A stretch of 22,720 nucleotides of DNA from DATJBC01 sp035515515. Lineage in GTDB: Bacteria > Actinomycetota > Acidimicrobiia > Acidimicrobiales > UBA8190. Where the stretch lies: contig DATJBC010000015.1 of the NCBI GenBank assembly GCA_035515515.1, positions 1-22,720 of the forward strand, given 5' to 3'. The notes under the pieces are model-generated. The model searched no databases. It saw nothing but the letters and a program-made list of their open reading frames with translations, and was not told the DNA's origin. The position numbers and the translations under genes were made by a program. Below are positions 7,115-15,363 of this stretch, in pieces; the stretch's first letter is position 1; each line of letters begins with the position of its first letter.

Positions 7115-7759
7115 ATGTCGCCCCGCTGGTCCCGCGCCAACCCCCTGGCCCTCGCCGTCCTGGTCAGCCTGTACGAGAAGCCCATGCACCCCTACGAGGT
7201 GGCCCAGACCCTGCGCGCCCGGGCCAAGCACGAGAGCGTGCGACTCAACTACGGCTCGCTCTACGCCGTGGTGGAGTCCCTGGAGAAGAAGGGCTTCGTC
7301 AAGGCCACGGGGACCCTGCGGGAGGGCAAGCGCCCCCAGCGCACCGTGTACGCCATCACCGAGGAGGGGGCCCTCGAGATGACCGACTGGCTGACCGAGC
7401 TCATCGGCACCCCGGTGAAGGAGTACCCGGCCTTCATGGCGGGCCTGTCGTTCATCCCGGCGCTGAGCCCCGACGAGGCGCTGGCCGCCCTGCGGCGGCG
7501 GGCCGAGGCCCTCGCCGTGCGGCTGGCGGCCACGCGCGGCGCCATGGAGGCCGCCCGCCGGGCGGGGCTCCCCCGGCTCTTCGAGCTCGAGGCCGAGTAC
7601 GAGGAGCGACAGCTCAGCGCCGAGCTCGAGTACGTGAAGGGCCTCGTCGACGCCATGGCGACGGGCGCCCTCGAGGGGCTCGAGGTGTGGCGCCTGTTCC
7701 ACACCGAGGACTTCGACCCCGACCAGGTGCACTTCACCCTGGAGCTCCCCCCGGAGTGA
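7115..7759 (+). CDS. PadR-family transcriptional regulator
   Basis: 214 aa. The N-terminal winged helix (about 10-90) shows the PadR pattern: LALAVLVSLYEKPMHPYEVA, then LNYGSLYAVVESLEKKGFV (recognition helix and wing) and the wing TVYAITEEG. The C-terminal half (about 100-214) is helical and charged, matching the dimerisation domain of the larger PadR subfamily. It sits directly upstream of and co-directional with an ABC exporter pair, a common arrangement in which the PadR protein represses the pump until it binds a drug-like ligand. The start ATG is fixed by the promoter geometry. The gap to the next gene is 51 bp and holds a GC hairpin, so co-transcription is likely but possibly attenuated. 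Confidence 0.92.
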   Translation: MSPRWSRANPLALAVLVSLYEKPMHPYEVAQTLRARAKHESVRLNYGSLYAVVESLEKKGFVKATGTLREGKRPQRTVYAITEEGALEMTDWLTELIGTPVKEYPAFMAGLSFIPALSPDEALAALRRRAEALAVRLAATRGAMEAARRAGLPRLFELEAEYEERQLSAELEYVKGLVDAMATGALEGLEVWRLFHTEDFDPDQVHFTLELPPE

Positions 7760-7764
7760 CCCCC

Positions 7765-7786
7765 GGCGCCGGCCACTCCCGGCGCC
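7765..7786 (+). other. Strong GC hairpin between the PadR gene and the ABC ATPase gene
   Basis: GGCGCCGG (7765-7772) pairs perfectly with CCGGCGCC (7779-7786) around a 6-nt loop, ending 13 bp before the AGGAGG ribosome-binding site of the ATPase. No T-tract follows. It may act as a partial terminator, RNase barrier or translational modulator that sets the regulator-to-pump ratio. Confidence 0.4.
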
Positions 7787-7810
7787 CCGCCAAGGAACGG
7801 AGGAGGACCC

Positions 7811-8787
<977 letters not shown>

Positions 8788-8791
<4 letters not shown>

Positions 8792-9627
8792 CCATGGACC
8801 TCACGATGGACGCCCCGCACGCCCCGCCGGGCGTCGCCCTCAACCGGGGGGCGCCCTACGCGGTGGCCGCCGGGCAGGTGGCGCTGCGGACGCTCAAGAA
8901 ATTCGTCCGCACGCCGGCGCTGATCGTCGCCGGCACGGCGCAGGGGGTGCTCTTCCTGCTCATCTTCCGCTACGTCTTCGGCGGCGCCGTGGCACACACC
9001 GGGGCGCTGTCGTACGTGGACTTCCTGGTGCCGGGCTTCGTCGTCACCGGTGTGCTCTTCCAGGGCATGGGGGCGGCGAGCGGCGTGGCCGACGACTGCC
9101 AGGGCGGCCTCTTCGACCGCCTGCGCAGCCTGCCCATCCGCATGCTGTCGATCATCACGGGCCGCGTGGGCGCCGACTCGGCGCTCGTGGCGTGGGGGGT
9201 GGTCGTGATGACGGCGGTGGGCTTCGCCGTGGGCTTCAGGATCGGCGGGTCGCCGGCCGCAGCCCTGGCCGCGCTGGGCCTCACCGTGCTCTACGGCTTC
9301 GCCTTCGTGTGGATGTTCATCTTCATGGGGCTGGCGGCGGGCAGCCCCCAGGCGGCGCAGGGGCTCGCCTTCCTCGTCTTCCCGCTCAGCTTCGTGTCGT
9401 CGGCATACGTGCCGGTGTCCACCATGCCCGGTTGGATGCAGGCCTTCGCCGTCAACCAGCCCATGACCCAGATGGTGAACACGGTGCGCGCCCTCACGGG
9501 CGGGCCGGCCGCCGAGCGCCTGCTCGGCCACTCCGCCGCGTACTACCTCGTGCCGTCGCTGTGGTGGACGATCGGCCTCGTGGTGGTGTTCGCCCCGCTG
9601 GCCGCCTGGAAGCTGCGCCGCTCCTGA
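8788..9627 (+). CDS. ABC-2 type permease, DrrB-like (exporter 1)
   Basis: 279 aa membrane partner of the preceding ATPase. Six hydrophobic segments are visible, beginning with TPALIVAGTAQGVLFLLIFRY and including YVDFLVPGFVVTGVLFQGM, ALVAWGVVVMTAVGFAVGF, ALGLTVLYGFAFVWMFIFM, GLAFLVFPLSFVSSAYVPV and a last helix near LVVVFAPLAAW. The motif DCQGGLFDRLRSLPI in the second cytoplasmic stretch and the PLSFVSSAYVPVSTMPGWMQ region are characteristic of the ABC-2/DrrB family. ATG 8788 overlaps the ATPase stop by four bases. A short ORF end with TetR follows convergently (10-bp gap) and no terminator hairpin was seen there. Confidence 0.92.
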
Positions 9628-9637
9628 GTGCTCGTGG

Positions 9638-10285
9638 TCAGGGATCGGGGGGCGTCTCGGCGGGCGGCGGCACGAGCGCCCGGGCGATGAAGGTCATCAT
9701 CGACTCCAGGAAGGCCTGGTCGACGGCGGCGGGGTCCAGGGCGCGCATGACGCTGATGCCGTTCATGAGGGCGACGACGAAGCGCGCCGCGTGCCGGGCG
9801 GGCTCGTCGGTCTCGATGCCGTGCCGGGCGCGCTCGGCCTCGATGATCTCGGCCACCGAGGAGATGTCGAGCTCGCTGAAGGCGGCCAGCTTCTGGCGGG
9901 CCGCCGCGTTGCGCATGGCGTAGACGAGGAACTCCTCGCGCAACGCCACCCAGTTGATCCACTCGTCGCCGTGCGCCTCGTACTGCTGGCGGATGTAGCT
10001 CACGAACTCCGACAGGTGGGACTCGGGCGGGCCCCCCGGCGCCAGGGTGGCGCGCACCTGGGCCAGCTCGTCCTCGTAGATCGACTCGAGCAGCGCCAGG
10101 AAGAGGTCCTCTTTGTTCTTGAAGTTGGAGTACACCGCCCCCTTGGTGAAGCCGGCCACCGCCGCCACCTCGTCGAGCGAGGCCCCGTAGAAGCCGCGCT
10201 GGGAGAAGACCTGGGCGGCGGCCCGCAGGAGGAACTCCCGGGTCTGCTGGCGCCGGCGCTCGGGGGTGAGGGGTTCCATGGCCAT
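9638..10285 (-). CDS. TetR-family transcriptional repressor
   Basis: 215 aa. The N-terminal helix-turn-helix (about 36-57) reads SLDEVAAVAGFTKGAVYSNF and is followed by KNKEDLFLALLE, the classical TetR signature. The C-terminal helical ligand-binding and dimerisation domain carries no motif that I can tie to a ligand; PADQAFLE-like helices near the end resemble QacR/AcrR-type regulators only in general layout. The gene is divergent from the second ABC exporter, and a 31-bp palindrome lies between them, so it very likely represses both itself and that exporter. ATG 10285 or the in-frame ATG 10279 may be the start; no clear ribosome-binding site favours either. Confidence 0.92.
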   Translation of the reverse strand: MAMEPLTPERRRQQTREFLLRAAAQVFSQRGFYGASLDEVAAVAGFTKGAVYSNFKNKEDLFLALLESIYEDELAQVRATLAPGGPPESHLSEFVSYIRQQYEAHGDEWINWVALREEFLVYAMRNAAARQKLAAFSELDISSVAEIIEAERARHGIETDEPARHAARFVVALMNGISVMRALDPAAVDQAFLESMMTFIARALVPPPAETPPDP

Positions 10286-10340
10286 GGCGTGTGGGGCGGC
10301 GGCCGCGGCGCCGCCGGGGGCGTCCTCCTGGGGGTTGCGC

Positions 10341-10371
10341 TACCGACAAGTATAGATCATACTCATCGGTA
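10341..10371. promoter_or_regulatory. 31-bp TetR operator-like palindrome
   Basis: Outer arms TACCGA (10341-10346) and TCGGTA (10366-10371) and inner arms AGTAT (10349-10353) and ATACT (10359-10363) are all symmetric about base 10356. The core is AT-rich and contains -10-like hexamers on the minus strand, TATACT (10354-10349) and TATGAT (10361-10356), pointing to the TetR gene. Size and position fit an operator bound by the adjacent TetR protein and controlling both directions. Confidence 0.75.
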
Positions 10372-11378
10372 TGCAGAATGACCTTTGGTATTCGGCGGGC
10401 CCGCGGCGGGCGCCCGCCCCGCCCCCGGAGGCGGCGGTGCGCACCCGGGCGCTGGGGCGGCGCTTCGGGGCCACCGTGGCGCTGGCCGGCATCGACCTCG
10501 AGGTGCGCCGGGGGGAGATCTACGGGTTCCTCGGTCCCAACGGCGCCGGGAAGTCCACCCTGGTCCGGGTGCTGTGCACCCTGCTGCGCCCCGACGCGGG
10601 CCAGGCCCTCGTGGCCGGGCACGACGTCGTGCGCCACCCCCAGCGGGTCCGGGTGCGCATCGGGGTGGCCCTCCAGGACGCCGCCCTCGACGACCGCCAG
10701 ACCGGGCGCGAGCTCCTCGTGCTGCAGGGCCGCCTCTACGGCCTCACGCCGCCCGAGATCCGCCGGCGCCTCGACGACGTGCTCGACCTGGTGGACGTGG
10801 GCAGCGCCATCGACCGGATGGTGGGGACCTACTCGGGGGGGATGAAGCGGCGCCTCGACCTGGCCGCCGCCCTCGTCCACAACCCCGAGATCCTGTTCCT
10901 CGACGAGCCCACCACCGGCCTGGACCCCGACAGCCGGGCGCGGGTGTGGAGCGAGGTGGCCCGCCTCAACGCCGAGCTGGGCATCACCGTCTTCCTCACC
11001 ACCCAGTACCTCGAGGAGGCCGATGCCCTGGCCGACCGGGTGGGCATCATGGCCCAGGGGCGCCTGGTGGCCGAGGGGCCGCCCGAGGCCCTCAAGCGGG
11101 CCGTGGGCGCCGACCGCATCGTGGCCGAGGTGGCGGGCGCCGACGACGGCGCGCTCGAGCGCCTCCGGCACCTGGCCGGTGTGGACGGCGTGCACGCCCA
11201 GGGCGGGCGGGTGGTGGTGAGCGCCGCCGACGGCGGCGCGGCGCTCGTGCACGTGGCCTCCGAGCTCGGGCGCTCGGGGTTCGACGTGCGCAGCATCACG
11301 ATGCGGACCCCCACCCTCGACGACGTCTTCCGCGAGCTCACGGGGGCGGACCTCGACGCCCCGGCCGTGCCGGCATGA
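10371..11378 (+). CDS. ABC exporter ATPase, DrrA-like (exporter 2)
   Basis: 335 aa from ATG 10371. Walker A FLGPNGAGKST (53-63), signature YSGGMKRRLDLA, Walker B ILFLDEPTTGLDP, switch region TTQYLEEAD with Gln in place of His as in the DrrA group, and the C-terminal extension ending MRTPTLDDVFRELTG. It is a paralogue of the ATPase at 7811. The start is uncertain: ATG 10371 sits in the operator palindrome, lacks a ribosome-binding site, and the first 22 residues are proline/arginine-rich and unlike the family. GTG 10437, with GGAGG 5 nt upstream (10427-10431), would remove exactly that extension and is at least as likely. The stop overlaps the permease ATG (ATGA). TetR control is inferred. Confidence 0.92.
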   Translation: MQNDLWYSAGPRRAPAPPPEAAVRTRALGRRFGATVALAGIDLEVRRGEIYGFLGPNGAGKSTLVRVLCTLLRPDAGQALVAGHDVVRHPQRVRVRIGVALQDAALDDRQTGRELLVLQGRLYGLTPPEIRRRLDDVLDLVDVGSAIDRMVGTYSGGMKRRLDLAAALVHNPEILFLDEPTTGLDPDSRARVWSEVARLNAELGITVFLTTQYLEEADALADRVGIMAQGRLVAEGPPEALKRAVGADRIVAEVAGADDGALERLRHLAGVDGVHAQGGRVVVSAADGGAALVHVASELGRSGFDVRSITMRTPTLDDVFRELTGADLDAPAVPA

Positions 11379-12178
11379 GCGCCGTCCCCTCGGAGATCCG
11401 CGGGCGCGAGGCCGGGTTCGGGCGCGACGTCCGGGCCGTCGCCGGACGGGCCCTGCGCCAGATCCCCCGGGAGCCCGCCGCCGTGCTTCCCGCCGTGCTC
11501 GTGCCGGCCTTCTTCTACGCCACCAACCTCGGCGCCCTCGAGAACCTGGCGGGCGGTGCCCACGGCTTCAGCTACAAGGCGTTCCTCCTGCCCATGGCGG
11601 TCGCCTTCGCCGTGACCGGCATGTCGCGCGCCCCCACCTTGGTGACCGACATCCAGGGGGGCTACTTCGACCGCCTGTGCATGACCCCGGCACGGCGCCT
11701 GGCGCTGTTGCTCGGGCTCATGGTCGCCGACGTCGTCGTCATCGCCGCCCTGTGCGTGCCGGTGCTGGCCGTGGCGTTCGGCATCGGCGTGCGCTTCGCC
11801 ACGGGGGCGCCCGGCGTGCTCGCCTTCGTCGGCATCTCGGCCCTGTGGGGCCTGTCGTTCACCGGGATCCCCTACGCCGTGGCCCTCAAGACCGGCAGCC
11901 CCGCGGCGGTGAACGCCGCCTTCGTGGTGTTCTTCCCGCTCTTCTTCCTGAGCGACGCCGTGGTCCCCAAGCCCGTGCTCACCGGGTGGTTCTCCACCAT
12001 CGCCACCTACAACCCCGTGACGTACCTCCTCGACGCCCTGCGCTCGCTCGTCACGGTGGGGTGGAGCGGCCCGACCCTGCTCAAGGGCGTCGCCGCCCTG
12101 GCGGGCATCGGCGCCGCCAGCATGGGCGCCGCGCTCCTCGCCCTGCGGGGCCGTCTGCGGCGCGCCGCCTCGGCCTGA
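11375..12178 (+). CDS. ABC-2 type permease, DrrB-like (exporter 2)
   Basis: 267 aa, six hydrophobic segments: AAVLPAVLVPAFFYATNL, FLLPMAVAFAVTG, LALLLGLMVADVVVIAALC with VPVLAVAFGIGV, VLAFVGISALWGLSFTG, NAAFVVFFPLFFLSDAVV, and a final helix near GVAALAGIGAASMGAALL. The loop motif DIQGGYFDRLCMTP matches the ABC-2 family motif also seen in the permease at 8788 (DCQGGLFDRL), so the two pumps are related. It is coupled to its ATPase through a 4-bp overlap. The gene converges on purU with 22 bp between stops and no obvious hairpin. The substrate is unknown; a different regulator from exporter 1 suggests a different inducer. Confidence 0.92.
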   Translation: MSAVPSEIRGREAGFGRDVRAVAGRALRQIPREPAAVLPAVLVPAFFYATNLGALENLAGGAHGFSYKAFLLPMAVAFAVTGMSRAPTLVTDIQGGYFDRLCMTPARRLALLLGLMVADVVVIAALCVPVLAVAFGIGVRFATGAPGVLAFVGISALWGLSFTGIPYAVALKTGSPAAVNAAFVVFFPLFFLSDAVVPKPVLTGWFSTIATYNPVTYLLDALRSLVTVGWSGPTLLKGVAALAGIGAASMGAALLALRGRLRRAASA

Positions 12179-12200
12179 GCGCCCGCGTTGGAGGAGCCGG

Positions 12201-13079
12201 TCAGGCGAAGACCACGGTGCGGGCGCCGTTGAGCAGGACCCGGTCCTCGAGCAGCCAGCGCAGGGCCCGGGCCAGCACCGCCCGCTCGATGTCGCGCCCG
12301 ATGCGCAGCAGGTCCTGCACCGAGTCGGCGTGGTCGATGCGGGCCGTGTCCTGCTCGATGATGGGGCCGGCGTCGAGCTCGGGTGTCACGTAGTGGCACG
12401 TGGCCCCGATGAGCTTGACGCCCCGCTCGAAGGCCTGGTGGTAGGGGCGGGCGCCCACGAACGAGGGCAAGAAGCTGTGGTGGATGTTGACGATGCGCTC
12501 GGGGTAGCGCGCGCAGAAGGACGCGGGGAGGATCTGCATGTAGCGGGCCAGCACGACGAGGTCCGCGCCGGCCCCGTCGACGAGCGCGGCGATGGCGTCG
12601 AAGGCCTCCTCCTTGCGCTCGGCCCCGACGGGCACGTGCCGGAAGCCGATCCCGTACCAGTCGACCAGTGCCTCGAGGTCCGGGTGGTTGGAGACGACGA
12701 GCGGGATCTCGCAGCGGAGATCCCCCCGGCGCCAGCGGTGCAGGACGTCGGCCAGGCAGTGGTCCTCGCGGCTCGCCAGCAGCACGATGCGCTTGGGCAC
12801 CCCGCTGTCGCGTACCTGGAAGTCGAGGCGGAACTCCTCTGCCACCCCGGCGAAGCGCTCCCCGAACTCCTCGGGCCCGAAGGGGAGGCTGTCGGCCAGG
12901 ACCTCGATGCGCTGGAAGAACCGCCCGGTCGTGAGGTCCGAATGCTGCGCGGCCTCGGCCACCCAGCCGCCGTGGGAGGCGATGAAGCCGGTGATGGCCG
13001 CCACGATCCCGCTGCGGTCGGGACAGCTGACGGTGAGGACCAGACGGCGGGCGGCCCCGTGCGGGCCGTGGTTGGTCAT
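12201..13079 (-). CDS. purU: Formyltetrahydrofolate deformylase
   Basis: 292 aa, the usual PurU length. It hydrolyses 10-formyl-tetrahydrofolate to formate and tetrahydrofolate, balancing one-carbon pools and, in some organisms, supplying formate for PurT. An N-terminal ACT domain (about 12-90: LTVSCPDRSGIVAAITGFI) precedes a formyltransferase-like catalytic domain (about 95-285). The catalytic triad of the fold is present: Asn198 and His200 in NIHHSFLPSF, and Asp236 in TPELDAGPI; His-to-Asp spacing (36) equals that of the GAR transformylase fold. HHSFLPSFVGARPYHQA is typical of PurU. It lies 22 bp downstream of a coiled-coil protein gene on the same strand, so the two may be co-transcribed. 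Confidence 0.94.
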   Translation of the reverse strand: MTNHGPHGAARRLVLTVSCPDRSGIVAAITGFIASHGGWVAEAAQHSDLTTGRFFQRIEVLADSLPFGPEEFGERFAGVAEEFRLDFQVRDSGVPKRIVLLASREDHCLADVLHRWRRGDLRCEIPLVVSNHPDLEALVDWYGIGFRHVPVGAERKEEAFDAIAALVDGAGADLVVLARYMQILPASFCARYPERIVNIHHSFLPSFVGARPYHQAFERGVKLIGATCHYVTPELDAGPIIEQDTARIDHADSVQDLLRIGRDIERAVLARALRWLLEDRVLLNGARTVVFA

Positions 13080-13101
13080 CCGGGGCGGAGCCCGGCGGGC
13101 G

Positions 13102-13755
13102 TCAGATGGCCCGCTCGGAGGACGTCGGCTTGGCGGGCCGGCGGTGGCGCAGCTGGTGCAGCAGCGCCTGGTCGTCGGGGGCGAGACGCTCGGCGGCGCG
13201 TCCTTGGGGCCGGCGGGGCTCCTGCAGGCGCTCGGTCAACAGCGACAGGTTGTGCTGCGCCGCCTCGAGCTGGTCCTTGAGCGCGTCGCGCTCGGCGGCG
13301 ATCGACTCCGTCTCGGCATTGGCCCGCGCGATGTCGCGTTGGAGCGCGGCGTTGCGCGCCTCGAGTTGCTCGAGACGCCGCCGTGCCCAGGTGGCCGCCT
13401 CCGAGGTGTCCGACGGCGCGGCGGCGGCGCGCGCCACCTGCGCCAGGAGCGCCGCCGCCAATTCGTCGTAGTCCATGGGCCCGTCGCCGTTCAACGAGAC
13501 GGCCGGGCCACGCGACGCCTTCTCCGCCCCCTTGGCGTTGTAGGTGATCCGGTAGGTCCGCTTCCCCCGGATCTGCCGGTTCAACACACCGGACTTGGCC
13601 ATTGCCGCCACAACCTGCGTGAAGGCCGCATCGCTTCCCTCATAGGAGATGGCTTGCTTCAATACCGAGGTCGCCCGTCCGCTGGAGTCTTCGACTCCTC
13701 CGTGTTGCGTCAGATGCTCGATTATTCGGTTACGAACGCTCTGATCCCGTGGCAC
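13102..13755 (-). CDS. Hypothetical winged-helix plus coiled-coil protein
   Basis: 217 aa; no family recognised. Residues 1-75 look like a winged helix: VRNRIIEHLTQHGGV, helix SDAAFTQVVAAMAKSGVLNR, then a wing-like hairpin IRGKRTYRITYN. A flexible linker (76-117) leads to a strong coiled coil at about 118-177 (ARRRLEQLEARNAALQRDIA, ERDALKDQLEAAQHNL), and the tail (180-217) is basic. This suggests a dimeric DNA-binding or scaffold protein. GTG 13755 is the start because AGGAGG lies 6 nt upstream. A perfect 10-bp palindrome, TGACGCGTCA (13776-13785), lies 20 bp upstream of it. Codon use in the first third is less GC-rich at third positions than in neighbours. It precedes purU in a possible operon, but no functional link is obvious. 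Confidence 0.75.
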   Translation of the reverse strand: MPRDQSVRNRIIEHLTQHGGVEDSSGRATSVLKQAISYEGSDAAFTQVVAAMAKSGVLNRQIRGKRTYRITYNAKGAEKASRGPAVSLNGDGPMDYDELAAALLAQVARAAAAPSDTSEAATWARRRLEQLEARNAALQRDIARANAETESIAAERDALKDQLEAAQHNLSLLTERLQEPRRPQGRAAERLAPDDQALLHQLRHRRPAKPTSSERAI

Positions 13756-13871
13756 GGGCGACCTCCTCGAAGGCGTGACGCGTCAAACGAAGAGTCGATC
13801 TGTTGCGTCGATCGGCTGCATGAAAACCCGTCGCCAACACTAGCACTGGTCTCATTCGACCATCCTCTGCC

Positions 13872-13897
13872 GTCGTCCCGCGCACGCGGGGACAACG
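13872..13897 (+). repeat. Isolated CRISPR-repeat-like hairpin element
   Basis: CCCGCG (13877-13882) pairs with CGCGGG (13885-13890) across a CA loop, flanked by GTCGT on the left and GACAAC on the right. Layout and sequence resemble type I-E CRISPR repeats of actinobacteria (a CCCCGCG-CA-CGCGGGG core with GTCGT before and GACAAC-like bases after), but one C is missing and no second copy exists at about 61-bp spacing on either side. It could equally be a chance hairpin or a terminator. Confidence 0.3.
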
Positions 13898-13928
13898 CTT
13901 TCCAAGCAGGTCGCAGGCCCGTCTGGGC

Positions 13929-13963
13929 GGCTCACAGCTGGCGGTTCACACCTGGCTCACAGC
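13929..13963 (+). repeat. Three related 10-mers, GGYTCACASC
   Basis: GGCTCACAGC occurs exactly at 13929-13938 and 13954-13963, with the variant GGTTCACACC at 13943-13952 between them. Spacing is 14 and 11 bp, so it is not a regular array. It may be a cluster of regulator sites; no adjacent promoter could be assigned. Confidence 0.35.
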
Positions 13964-14108
13964 AATGAGCCCGGGCTCTTCGACCGCGACGTCCCAATGA
14001 TACTCGATCACTGCTTTCGACATGTCGCGCGACCTTGGCCCCTGCAACTGCAGCTCGGCGCGTGCGACGCGTCCGCCGGGAAGCGACACGCTCAGGGCGG
14101 CGGGGGCC

Positions 14109-15152
14109 TCACGAGCACAGCGACGCCCGACGGCGACGTCCGAGCACCACGAGGAGCGAGCCGCTCAGCACCAGGACGACCCCGATCATGGCCAGGCGCA
14201 CCAGGCCGATCCCGAGCCCCGTGAGGGGGAGGCTGCCGCCCCCCGCCGCCGAGCTCCCGCCGGGGGCGGTGCCCACGGCGCCGGTGCCCGAGGACCCCGA
14301 GCCGGCGCCCGACCCCGACGCCCGGGTGCTCGTGGCGCCCGGGGCGCCGCCCGCGCCGGTGGCCGATCCCGGGCCCCCGGCGGCCCCGGAGCCCCCGGCC
14401 GCCGTGCTGGAGGTCGCCGACCCGGCGGCCGCGGCGAAGTGGAGGTCCGCCGAGGCCTGTTTGCCCGAGGCGTCCCCGTAGGAGATGCCGCAGGTGATCC
14501 CGGCGGCGGCCTGGGCGGCCGTGGGCGGGCACGGGTAGGCGGCCGCGTCGGCGGCCGCGCTGTGGCCCGCGCTGTCGGTCGAGCCCTGGGCGGGCGGCCC
14601 GATCGTGCCCGTCCTGACGGTGAAGGTGGCCGTGAAGCCCCCCGAGGTGTTGGTCGAGGCCAGGGAGTTGAGGGGGTTGGTGCACCCCACGGGCACGGCG
14701 TTGCCCTCCACCGACATGGTGGGCTGGTTCGGGGCGTTGTTGCACTCGGCCATGCCGCCCGCCGACGCCGGCGTGAAGCCGGCGCCCTTGACCGTCACCT
14801 TCTGGCCGTTGGTGAGCCCGGAGTCCGGCGTGATCGTGATCGACGGGGCGCCCCCGGCGGCCACGGTCTGGGTGCCCGTGCCCGTGGACACGTGGGCCGG
14901 GCCGCTCGGTGCGGTGCTCGGTGCGGTGCTCGAGCCGGCGCCCGGCCCCGAGCTGGGCGGCGCCGACCCGAGCACGCCGCCCACGAGCGGCGCGGCGGGC
15001 GCGGGCAGGACGACGGCGGGCCCGGGCAGCGACGGGGCGGCCAGGGGCCCCGCCGCGGCCACGCCCGGGGCGACGGCGACGCCGATCACGACGGACAGGC
15101 CTCCTGCCACCAGCCCCCCGACGAGCCTGGGGGTACGCCTGGGTGCACGCAT
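14109..15152 (-). CDS. Exported neocarzinostatin-fold-like protein with LPXTG-type C-terminus
   Basis: 347 aa surface protein. A basic start (RAPRRTPR) and hydrophobic segment end in VAAAG, a probable signal peptide cleaved near residue 34. An Ala/Pro/Ser linker leads to a domain (about 101-240) beginning APSITITPDSGLTNGQKVTV and KGAGFTPASAG. This is the opening pattern of neocarzinostatin-family chromoprotein folds. Cys137/157 and Cys208/221 would supply two disulphides, as in that family. A 65-residue Gly/Ser/Ala tail follows, then LPLTG (308-312), a hydrophobic helix (313-338) and RRRR: a sorting signal, although no sortase gene is in the window. Start ATG 15152 has AGGAGG 7 nt upstream; the longer GTG form is rejected. 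Ligand and role are unknown. Confidence 0.8.
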   Translation of the reverse strand: MRAPRRTPRLVGGLVAGGLSVVIGVAVAPGVAAAGPLAAPSLPGPAVVLPAPAAPLVGGVLGSAPPSSGPGAGSSTAPSTAPSGPAHVSTGTGTQTVAAGGAPSITITPDSGLTNGQKVTVKGAGFTPASAGGMAECNNAPNQPTMSVEGNAVPVGCTNPLNSLASTNTSGGFTATFTVRTGTIGPPAQGSTDSAGHSAAADAAAYPCPPTAAQAAAGITCGISYGDASGKQASADLHFAAAAGSATSSTAAGGSGAAGGPGSATGAGGAPGATSTRASGSGAGSGSSGTGAVGTAPGGSSAAGGGSLPLTGLGIGLVRLAMIGVVLVLSGSLLVVLGRRRRASLCS

Positions 15153-15306
15153 GCGGTCTCCTCCTGCGCCCACGCGGCCGGGCCGGGGGCGTTCACGGGG
15201 TCACCAGGGGAAACGGCGCCCCCGCCCCCGCCTTTCGTCCCGGAACGCGGCCCCGGGGTGCCCGGGGGCCCGCCGGCGGCGCCCGGATGGCCCCCCACCA
15301 GGGCTC

Positions 15307-15326
15307 TAGCCTGGGGCGCACGCCCC
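15307..15326 (+). promoter_or_regulatory. Candidate promoter/operator for the GNAT gene
   Basis: TAGCCT (15307-15312) fits a TANNNT -10 box, 51 bp before the GTG start. Immediately after it lies a perfect inverted repeat, GGGGCG-CA-CGCCCC (15313-15326), where transcription would begin. No good -35 was found. The rest of the 211-bp gap back to the surface-protein gene is featureless GC-rich sequence. Confidence 0.25.
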
Positions 15327-15363
15327 TGAGGGGAGCGCCACCCACCCCGGCCGAGGGGCCTCC

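Larger units (their letters stand above)
13756..14108. other. Gene-free 353-bp stretch
   Basis: Between two genes that point away from each other only in part (both are on the minus strand), this stretch has no credible coding frame and is less GC-rich than its surroundings in its first half. It holds a perfect palindrome, TGACGCGTCA (13776-13785), close to the coiled-coil gene; a possible minus-strand -10, TAGTGT (13842-13837); a CRISPR-repeat-like hairpin (13872-13897); and three related 10-mers (13929-13963). The last 130 bp, before the surface-protein stop, show nothing further that I can support. Confidence 0.5.

Noticed and set aside
9543..11252. Minus-strand open frame overlapping the TetR gene and continuing opposite the second ATPase
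   Set aside because: The TetR protein is encoded in another frame, with a clear helix-turn-helix; this frame is Pro/Gly/Arg-rich noise.
13756..14108. CRISPR array
   Set aside because: Only one repeat-like hairpin is present, with no second copy at spacer distance on either side and no cas genes in the window.
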